From: JBLHKE01 sp047619485
Lineage (GTDB): Bacteria; Verrucomicrobiota; Verrucomicrobiia; Verrucomicrobiales; DEV007
Direction: 5' to 3'
DNA length: 6,017 nucleotides
NCBI GenBank assembly: GCA_047619485.1
Contig: JBLHKE010000493.1
Location: 1 to 6,017, forward strand
Below the pieces are notes generated by a model that was not told the origin of the DNA, did no database searches, and saw nothing but the letters and a program-made list of their open reading frames with translations. Made by a program: the position numbers and the translations under genes. This document shows positions 1-5,101 of the stretch, one piece after another; the stretch's first letter is position 1; every line of letters starts with the position of its first letter.

Positions 1-1
1 G

Positions 2-829
2 CGACTAGAGCGTGAAGCTCTTGAAGCACACAAGGAGGGAAAGCAGACGCCAGGAGTCTGTGTCGTTGAGGATCCCGTGGGCCCCCGGGTGATGCGATAC
101 GACGACATCCTGACAATTGACCCCGAGGCGTGCCTGGAGCTCCTTGCTTGTCCGGCGATGATTGAAGTTGCGCAACATTTGTCCGGTCGGGGAACCGTCC
201 CATTGCAAATGGATATTCTCTACAAGCAGCAACACCCTCATCCGGTGATCAAATGGCACCAAGGGGCGCCGCATCCACGGGGATATCCTTACTTGAATGT
301 CGGAATCTACCTAGATGATGCCCCTGCCGGAGACGGCTGTCTCCGCTATGTTTCAGGAACCCAACATGGTCTTGTCGATATCGAGGAACTCTCGAAAGAG
401 AACGGATGGGAGGTTCCCGGAGTAGTCGAACTACCAGCTGCCGCAGGCGATATTTTAATTCAGGACATGATGATTCTTCATGGCTCTCAACCAAAACGCT
501 CCCCTGGAGTCCGTCGCACAATCTATGTGGAACTCCGACCCTATGACGGGATCATTGAGAGCGGAGAGCAGAGCGAGCCTTGGGGCAAATTGAGACAAGA
601 GTGGATGCAACTCGTGCTGCAAAAAAGCCAAGAAGGAGCATGGCCGAAGGAATGGCTCGATGACTACGGGGTCACCGACCGGAAGAAAGAGGAAATCATT
701 CATGCCATAGCCGAAGAACGTGAACCCCCAACGCCCGCAGTTTGGGGGAGACAGCCAATCGAAACTGAAGACTATCCAGTTCCAGCGGACATGAAGGACT
801 GGGGGCCAAGTGAATCGAGTAGGCAGTAG
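2..829 (+). CDS. Phytanoyl-CoA dioxygenase (PhyH) family protein, 5'-truncated by the window edge
   Basis: PhyH proteins are non-haem Fe(II)/2-oxoglutarate oxygenases with a double-stranded beta-helix core. The frame is open to the left edge, and the residues before the first possible start (GTG at 77) already read like domain sequence (GVCVVEDPVGPRVMRYDD), so the true start lies upstream. Numbering from GTG 77, I see WHQG (60-63), where the family normally has WHQD; then YPYLNVGIYLDDAPAGDGCLR (70-90), a clear match to the family's 'v.iaLDDa..enGCLr' strand pair; GTQHG (95-99); AGDILIQDMMILHGS (123-137) with the distal metal ligand H135; and RRTIYVELRP (146-155), whose arginine probably binds the 2-oxoglutarate carboxylate. 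The proximal triad is thus H61-Q62-G63, lacking the usual aspartate. The C-terminal 95 residues are charged and not recognised. The substrate cannot be told. The gene is followed by repeat-rich DNA, so no operon partner is visible downstream. Family assignment is firm; catalytic type is open. Confidence 0.88.
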   Translation, partial: RLEREALEAHKEGKQTPGVCVVEDPVGPRVMRYDDILTIDPEACLELLACPAMIEVAQHLSGRGTVPLQMDILYKQQHPHPVIKWHQGAPHPRGYPYLNVGIYLDDAPAGDGCLRYVSGTQHGLVDIEELSKENGWEVPGVVELPAAAGDILIQDMMILHGSQPKRSPGVRRTIYVELRPYDGIIESGEQSEPWGKLRQEWMQLVLQKSQEGAWPKEWLDDYGVTDRKKEEIIHAIAEEREPPTPAVWGRQPIETEDYPVPADMKDWGPSESSRQ

Positions 830-928
830 ATTCTAACTACCGCCCTCCTCTTCGTCGCTTGCTTCTTCGATGTTCATTCTATTCATCGGGGACTGGAACC
901 GCATTTGATTTCAGCGCATGCTACGTCG

Positions 929-965
929 AGCAAAATGAGTGTCAGACACTGGAAATGATCGCAAG
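929..965 (+). repeat. Repeat copy 1: apparent unoccupied version of the element's insertion site
   Basis: This 37-bp stretch contains the 13-bp near-palindrome AGTGTC-A-GACACT (938-950). Its left part (929-949) is identical to 1139-1159. Its right part (939-965) matches 1589-1615 with two differences (951 G versus 1601 A; 961 G versus 1611 T). It therefore equals the left flank of copy 2 joined to the right flank of copy 3, as an empty target site would if the DNA between those copies had inserted into a related sequence. Confidence 0.8.
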
Positions 966-1138
966 GGGCAGGCGGAATCCACGACTTCGCGAACTATGAC
1001 GTCATCTGGGTCGGGACCGTTCTCGCAAAGGGCTCCGCTGAGGTTGATGTCTCGGCCGCGCTGGGCGCTGAATCTATTTCTCTCCAGTAGTGTCCCAAAA
1101 CTCGGACGGCACTCAGGCGGCCCTCCTGTAGTGGTTTA

Positions 1139-1159
1139 AGCAAAATGAGTGTCAGACAC
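1139..1159 (+). repeat. Repeat copy 2: left flank and left direct repeat of the element
   Basis: The 21 bases are identical to 929-949. The last 11, GTGTCAGACAC (1149-1159), recur in the same orientation at 1589-1599 on the other side of the MITE-like element, so they are candidates for a target-site duplication. The sequence then switches to the element end GAATGGCACG at 1160. Confidence 0.8.
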
Positions 1160-1178
1160 GAATGGCACGCAGATAAGG
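1160..1178 (+). repeat. Left terminal inverted repeat of the element
   Basis: It begins GAATGGCACG. Compared with the inward-read right end (1588 back to 1570), 16 of 19 positions match and the first 10 match perfectly. It abuts the direct repeat GTGTCAGACAC with no spacer. Confidence 0.75.
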
Positions 1179-1190
1179 CGCACCTTCGCC
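1177..1190 (+). repeat. Left subterminal hairpin of the element
   Basis: GGCG (1177-1180) and CGCC (1187-1190) can pair around a 6-base loop. On its own this stem is too short to mean much. It is listed because it begins at the same distance from the left end (17 bases) as the stronger hairpin at 1553-1570 does from the right end (18 bases). Confidence 0.35.
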
Positions 1191-1250
1191 GAAAAACGCA
1201 TGGCACAGCAGAAGCTTTCAAAAGGCACCAGAGACGGCTGGAGCTGGAAC

Positions 1251-1274
1251 GTAGAACGAACGCCTCGTTCGTTC
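1251..1274 (+). repeat. Left inner hairpin of the element
   Basis: GAACGAACG (1254-1262), loop CCT (1263-1265) and CGTTCGTTC (1266-1274) form a perfect 9-bp stem. With the preceding GTA, the 24 bases reappear in inverted orientation at 1471-1495 with one substitution and one inserted base. This is the strongest inverted pair inside the element. Confidence 0.75.
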
Positions 1275-1470
1275 TGGGAAATCACGACCCCGCAGGAAGG
1301 GGGGCAGATTTCCTCGCCTGCAATCCACGCGAGTAGCAGCCAACAGAAAACGATTACCTCAAACGACGCACTTTGCCTGGGGAGCCTGCGAGCGGGAGAG
1401 GGATCGAACTGATGGAACGTTGCGGCTATCACGCACAGGGACGCTCCCGGATCATCGCTCCGCTCGATCC

Positions 1471-1495
1471 GAACGAACGGAGGCGTTCGTTTTAC
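1471..1495 (-). repeat. Right inner hairpin of the element, inverted copy of 1251-1274
   Basis: AACGAACG (1472-1479), loop GAGG (1480-1483) and CGTTCGTT (1484-1491) form a perfect 8-bp stem. The reverse complement of the whole block matches 1251-1274 apart from one substitution and one single-base indel. The stem's outer edge is 97 bases from the right end of the element; its partner is 94 bases from the left end. Confidence 0.75.
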
Positions 1496-1552
1496 CGCGA
1501 CGACATCGACCGATGCCGGATGCCATCCCGATCCCGAGAGATCCAACAGGCT

Positions 1553-1570
1553 GGCACTCGGGAGAGTGCC
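1553..1570 (+). repeat. Right subterminal hairpin with a GNRA-type loop
   Basis: GGCACTC (1553-1559) and GAGTGCC (1564-1570) form a perfect 7-bp stem closed by the tetraloop GGGA, which fits the GNRA pattern that is stable in RNA. It overlaps the inner edge of the right terminal repeat. No T-run follows on either strand, so it does not look like an intrinsic terminator. Confidence 0.55.
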
Positions 1571-1588
1571 GTTAACTACGTGCCATTC
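1570..1588 (-). repeat. Right terminal inverted repeat of the element
   Basis: Read on the - strand it begins GAATGGCACG, identical to the left end, and continues with TAGTTAAC against CAGATAAG on the left. It abuts the right direct repeat GTGTCAGACAC (1589-1599) with no spacer. Confidence 0.75.
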
Positions 1589-1615
1589 GTGTCAGACACT
1601 AGAAATGATCTCAAG
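1589..1615 (+). repeat. Repeat copy 3: right direct repeat and right flank of the element
   Basis: GTGTCAGACAC (1589-1599) is followed by TAGAAATGATCTCAAG, which matches the right part of copy 1 (939-965) in 25 of 27 positions. Joined to copy 2 without the element, it would rebuild a full copy-1-like site. Confidence 0.8.
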
Positions 1616-1662
1616 CTGGTGGCGACTTAGACGCTGCCGCATATTTGTCAGCGACCTAGGAG

Positions 1663-1675
1663 CCTGTCGGACAGG
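1663..1675. repeat. 13-bp near-palindrome CCTGTC-G-GACAGG
   Basis: Two 6-base arms pair perfectly around a single central G. The core TGTC-N-GACA is the same as in the AGTGTCAGACACT repeats to the left, so it may be a diverged relative or the end of another, older insertion. No second end was found. Confidence 0.4.
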
Positions 1676-1750
1676 ATTAGAGCGATCGTCTGCATGGTTT
1701 CTCCAGGAGGCTTTAACACGGATTCACACAAATTATCACATGGGTACAAC

Positions 1751-2725
1751 CTAGCCGGGGTACCAAACTTTGCGCGGGTCATCCCCGGCGCGCTGGTAGT
1801 CCCACGCCAGATCAGCGAGATTTTTCATGTCGATCTCTGGCCGCCAACCAAGCAGGAACTTGGCCTTGGAGTTGTCGAGCCACGTGCTGTGATACTCTGT
1901 CAGCACATCGACCGACGGAAATCCGCGCGTCTCGTTGAGGTGATCCGCGACCTGGCGGTAGTCGAGCGGCTCATCCATGCAAATATTGAACAACTGTTGT
2001 CGCGCGGCTTCCGGTTGATCGATCGCTGCCAAGATCGCCGTGATCAGGTCATCGACGTGTACGAAATTGCGCTTCATCGGCTTGCTGTCCGAATCGAGCA
2101 TGACAGGGATCGTGTTGCTGGTGCGATAGCCTTCGGCTTTCTCGGTTCCAACCAAGTCCGCCCAACGCGGCCCACCAAAAACGTCATCGCCGAAGGACAT
2201 CGTGTATCTGAAATCGTCTTTCTCCATAATCCACGGCGCGCGCAGGCAGCATCCTGCAAGATCGTATTGAATATAGTACTGCTCCAGCATGACCTCCTCT
2301 ATGACCTTGGACAGCGCGTAGCAGCCTGGGTAGGCGCTACGCTCCTGTTGCTCTGTCACCGGTATGGGGTGCGGATAGAAGAAATGTCCCATGCCCGCAT
2401 CTCCCCCGATCAGGACGAACTGCTCAAAGGTTTCACAGCAGCGGCATTCCTCCAGCAACCAGAACAGGCCTTTGACGGTCACGTCCATAACGTTGTCCGG
2501 CGTCTCCTTGCAGGTCGCTAGGTGGACGACGTGGGTAATCCCATCCATCGCACGGCGGACGTCTTCGCGGACTGCGATCGAGCCCTGGACCACCTCGAGC
2601 TGATCGTCCTCCGGGAGGACACGATTGTGGCAGAATGCCCGCAGCTTGATTTCGGGGCGATCGCGGCAAGCGGCGATGAACGTGCTACCTACTTTTCCGG
2701 CAGCGCCGGTAACAAGAATCTTCAT
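1751..2725 (-). CDS. NAD(P)-dependent epimerase/dehydratase family protein (extended SDR)
   Basis: A 324-residue extended short-chain dehydrogenase/reductase, the fold used by nucleotide-sugar epimerases, dehydratases and related oxidoreductases; it is probably cytoplasmic. The ATG at 2725 is chosen because the Rossmann strand starts at once: MKILVTGAAGKVG gives G7-x-x-G10-x-x-G13. An in-frame TTG at 2761 would only add a 12-residue tail. Further family marks are VVHLA (66-70), the YxxxK pair Y136/K140 and FVHVDDL (221-227). The residues after the second beta strand (CHNR, 32-35) lack the acidic residue typical of NAD specificity, so NADP is possible. The segment that normally holds the catalytic Ser/Thr reads FVLIGGDAGMG (103-113) with no Ser or Thr. 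The substrate cannot be assigned; the C-terminal half has no subgroup signature I recognise. The gene is transcribed away from the PSD1 operon and ends beside the repeat region. Confidence 0.88.
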   Translation of the reverse strand: MKILVTGAAGKVGSTFIAACRDRPEIKLRAFCHNRVLPEDDQLEVVQGSIAVREDVRRAMDGITHVVHLATCKETPDNVMDVTVKGLFWLLEECRCCETFEQFVLIGGDAGMGHFFYPHPIPVTEQQERSAYPGCYALSKVIEEVMLEQYYIQYDLAGCCLRAPWIMEKDDFRYTMSFGDDVFGGPRWADLVGTEKAEGYRTSNTIPVMLDSDSKPMKRNFVHVDDLITAILAAIDQPEAARQQLFNICMDEPLDYRQVADHLNETRGFPSVDVLTEYHSTWLDNSKAKFLLGWRPEIDMKNLADLAWDYQRAGDDPRKVWYPG

Positions 2726-2908
2726 CGCCCACCAATAGCGGGAGAGGGCAGGGCTGGTCAAGATTCACCAGGTAGAAGTTTGGAGGACTGCTGGCTTGCC
2801 CACATTAGCATTCCGCACTGAAAATTGGTAAATCGGGGTCGACATTTTCGCGATTTCTAGCAAAATGACCGAGAGATTTCTTAATTGTAGGGAGTCTCTG
2901 GTGTCATC
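2726..2908. promoter_or_regulatory. Divergent intergenic region between the epimerase and PSD1 genes
   Basis: Both flanking genes start here and point away from each other, so promoters for both should lie in these 183 bases. I find no convincing -35/-10 pair and no clear operator. Ahead of the PSD1 gene there is a GGGAG (2890-2894), but it lies 14 bases from the GTG start, longer than the usual spacing. Ahead of the epimerase ATG there is only a weak purine-rich stretch (GGTGGGCG on the - strand). Confidence 0.45.
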
Positions 2909-5083
2909 GTGTTTCTTCAATCCCACAGCCGAATCGCCTGCTTCACCGCCATTGTCTGGACGCTGGCTGGCGGCGTGACCCTTGGGGATGATCACTGGGC
3001 GTGGAGTCCGCTCGATGCTCAGCCAGCGCCTGCTGTCAATGACGCCAGTCAGATCCGCACGCCGGTCGATGCCTTCATCTATGCCAAGCTCGAGGAAAAA
3101 TCGGTGCCGCCCGCAGCACCAGCAGATCCGCTGGTCTTGTTACGGCGCGTCTACCTCGATCTGATCGGCTTGCCGCCAACGCCGGAAGAGCAGCGGGCGT
3201 TTTCGAGCGATCCGTCCGACCGTGCATTCGAGCATATTGTCGATGATCTCCTGGCGCGGCCACAGTATGGCGAACGCTGGGGGAGGCACTGGCTCGATGT
3301 CGCGCGCTACGCCGAGACCAAAGGTTACGAGCGTGACGAGTTCAAGAAATTCACCTGGCGCTACCGCGACTACGTCATCGATGCCTTCAACCGGGATCTG
3401 CCCTACGATCAGTTCGTTACCGAACAACTCGCCGGGGATGAGATCCCCGATGCGGATGCGCGCACACAGATCGCAACGACCTTCCTCAGCCTCGGTACTT
3501 TTGACACCATTGCTGCCGACAAGGAAGTGGCGATCTACGATACTCTCGACGACATGGTCGCGACGACCTCGATGGCATTTCTCGGGCAAACCGTGCAATG
3601 TGCGCGCTGCCATGATCACAAATTTGAACCGGTCACACAGGTTGATTACTACCGTTTGCTCGCAGCATTTGAATCCTTGGACGTGACCAAGAAAGAGCGC
3701 CAGATCGGAACTGAGGAAGATTTTGAGAAGCATCGTGCGGCGGAGGAGCATTTCGAGGCGGCTGTGCTCAAGCCGGAAATGGAAGCGGAGGAAAAGGTCT
3801 GGTTACCGATGTTGGAGCGCCTGCAACGGGACGGCGTTCCCAAGGGGAAGAAGCCGCGCCTCGATGAGAAAAATATGAAGTTGGCCATCGAGTCGATCAC
3901 GATGACTCAAGAGGAGCGGACGAAAGATCACCTGCGTGTGCTGGAAAAGGAGCGCGGAAAGATTCGTGGTGCCTTGCACGACATTGCCGGCGAGGCGGAG
4001 AAGGAAGCATTGAAGGCCTGTGAGAAACGGCTCAAAGAGGTGGAAGCAAAGCGACCGCAGGCGATGATGGCTTGGGTGTATCCGGAACGCGGCGCCAAGC
4101 CGAAGGCCACGCAATTGAGAGTCCGCGGAGACGTTCACCAGAAGGGCGAGGAAGTCACGTTTGGTGTTCCGGTCGTGCTGGCGCGCGATCCGCTCCCCGA
4201 GCCAAGCGCCACTGGTCGATCATCTGGCCGCCGCCGGGTGCTGGCTGAATGGATCACCGGCGCCGGTGCTCCGCTAGCAGCACGCGTCATGGCGAACCGC
4301 GTTTGGCAATTTCACTTCGGCAGAGGATTTGTTCAGGATGCGAACAATTTCGGCGTCAGCGGTGGCGAGCCGAGTCACCCGGAGTTGCTTGACTGGCTCG
4401 CCGGCGAACTCATCGACGGCGGGTGGAAGCTGAAGCCCTTGCACCGGACGATCGTGCTCTCCAACACTTATCGAATGTCGGCGGCGCACCCGCGCCCAGA
4501 CGCAGATCCGGAGAACCGTCTGTTTTCGCGCTGGCCGTTGCATCGCTTGCAGGCCGAGGGGATCCGCGATTCGATCCTCGCCGTCAGCGGCAAGTTGAAC
4601 CTTAAAATGGCGGGTCCCAGCATCTATCCACCGATGGACAGGCAGGTCGTCGGTGCCTCATCGAAATCTGATTGGGGGAAATCCACCGAGGACGAGGCGT
4701 CGCGACGCAGCATCTATGTTTTCGCCAAGCGCGCCGTCCGCCTGCCGGAACTCGCCGTGCTGGGGTCTCCCGAATCATCCGAGAGCTGTGGGCAGCGCAA
4801 CGTCTCGACGACGGCGATCCAATCGCTGCTGATGTTCAACGGCAGTTTTATGGCAGAGCAGGCGGAGCACCTCGCCGCCCGACTTGAGAAAGAAGCTGGT
4901 GCCAAACCGAGTGCGCAGATCGAGCGCCTGTTCCAACTGGCGCTGTGCCGGTCACCACGTGCCGCGGAGACCGGGGACGCCCTCGAATTCCTCGAGGGCG
5001 CAGCGGAGGAGAAGACGATGCGCCCGCTCGCCGCGCTCTGCCTGGTTCTTCTAAACACCAACGAGTTCGTCTACCAGAACTAA
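2909..5083 (+). CDS. Secreted PSCyt2/PSD1 (DUF1549-DUF1553) protein without cytochrome c domain
   Basis: A 724-residue member of the family typical of Planctomycetes and Verrucomicrobia; its reaction is not established. The GTG start is the only usual start codon between an in-frame stop (2888-2890) and the hydrophobic N-terminus. Residues 1-27 look like a Sec signal peptide (hydrophobic 9-25). The family's HWAW-PL motif follows (29-34), then DUF1549 at about 50-257, including LLRRVYLDLIGLPPTPEE (77-94), YGERWGRHWLDVARYAE (120-136) and CARCHDHKF (231-239), whose C231/C234/H235 form a CxxCH motif able to hold haem c or a metal. A charged, probably helical or coiled-coil stretch covers about 262-382. 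DUF1553 follows, with SSGRR (438-442), ANRVWQFHFGRGFV (462-475), SHPELLDWLA (489-498) and NEFVYQN at the end. Many relatives carry an N-terminal cytochrome c domain; this one does not. It lies 18 bp before the DUF1501 gene, probably in one operon. Confidence 0.92.
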   Translation: MFLQSHSRIACFTAIVWTLAGGVTLGDDHWAWSPLDAQPAPAVNDASQIRTPVDAFIYAKLEEKSVPPAAPADPLVLLRRVYLDLIGLPPTPEEQRAFSSDPSDRAFEHIVDDLLARPQYGERWGRHWLDVARYAETKGYERDEFKKFTWRYRDYVIDAFNRDLPYDQFVTEQLAGDEIPDADARTQIATTFLSLGTFDTIAADKEVAIYDTLDDMVATTSMAFLGQTVQCARCHDHKFEPVTQVDYYRLLAAFESLDVTKKERQIGTEEDFEKHRAAEEHFEAAVLKPEMEAEEKVWLPMLERLQRDGVPKGKKPRLDEKNMKLAIESITMTQEERTKDHLRVLEKERGKIRGALHDIAGEAEKEALKACEKRLKEVEAKRPQAMMAWVYPERGAKPKATQLRVRGDVHQKGEEVTFGVPVVLARDPLPEPSATGRSSGRRRVLAEWITGAGAPLAARVMANRVWQFHFGRGFVQDANNFGVSGGEPSHPELLDWLAGELIDGGWKLKPLHRTIVLSNTYRMSAAHPRPDADPENRLFSRWPLHRLQAEGIRDSILAVSGKLNLKMAGPSIYPPMDRQVVGASSKSDWGKSTEDEASRRSIYVFAKRAVRLPELAVLGSPESSESCGQRNVSTTAIQSLLMFNGSFMAEQAEHLAARLEKEAGAKPSAQIERLFQLALCRSPRAAETGDALEFLEGAAEEKTMRPLAALCLVLLNTNEFVYQN

Positions 5084-5101
5084 CTTGACCAGCGACCATC
5101 G

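Larger units (their letters stand above)
1149..1599. mobile_element. MITE-like non-autonomous element (429 bp, 1160-1588) with 11-bp flanking direct repeats
   Basis: The element proper runs from 1160 to 1588. It starts GAATGGCACG and ends CGTGCCATTC, perfect 10-bp terminal inverted repeats; the similarity continues inward so that 16 of the first 19 bases match between the two ends. Directly outside lie same-orientation copies of GTGTCAGACAC (1149-1159, 1589-1599), consistent with an 11-bp target-site duplication. Inside, the two arms mirror each other: a small hairpin starts 17-18 bases from each end and a larger hairpin starts 94-97 bases from each end. No transposase can be read in the roughly 200-bp centre, so any movement would need an enzyme supplied elsewhere. 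IS4-related transposases can produce duplications of about this length, but the responsible family is unknown. A specialised hairpin repeat of the REP type is an alternative reading. Confidence 0.65.
830..1750. other. Gene-free, repeat-rich intergenic region
   Basis: About 920 bases separate the end of the PhyH-like gene from the 3' end of the opposite-strand epimerase gene. Short open frames exist on both strands, but none has a recognisable domain, a convincing ribosome binding site or protein-like composition, and several run straight through the repeats. The region holds three copies of the near-palindrome GTGTCAGACAC (939, 1149, 1589), a MITE-like element between the second and third copies, and a related palindrome at 1663-1675. 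Positions 966-1138 and 1676-1750 show nothing I can identify. No rho-independent terminator was found after either flanking gene. Confidence 0.75.

Noticed and set aside
77..79. GTG as the start of the PhyH-like gene
   Set aside because: The frame stays open to the left edge and the upstream residues (GVCVVEDP) read like conserved domain sequence, so this is an internal valine codon.
996..1005. 10-bp palindrome ATGACGTCAT as an operator
   Set aside because: It is isolated, not near a gene start, and no partner site was found.
1149..1412. An 87-codon open frame on the + strand inside the element
   Set aside because: It begins in the direct repeat and crosses the inverted repeat and inner hairpin; there is no recognisable domain and no ribosome binding site.
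939..1599. A CRISPR-like array formed by the three GTGTCAGACAC copies
   Set aside because: The repeats are only 11 bp, the spacing is uneven (about 200 and 430 bp), and the flanks show insertion of an element instead.
1754..1789. Inverted repeat GCCGGGG...CCCCGGC as a terminator for the epimerase gene
   Set aside because: It lies almost wholly inside the coding region, has a 22-base loop and no T-run.
1694..2521. A 275-codon open frame on the + strand
   Set aside because: It is antisense to the epimerase gene, which has clear family motifs; the + strand product shows no domain.
2859..2868. A third AGCAAAATGA, matching the left flank of repeat copies 1 and 2
   Set aside because: Only 10 bases match and the palindrome does not follow, so chance is the simpler explanation.
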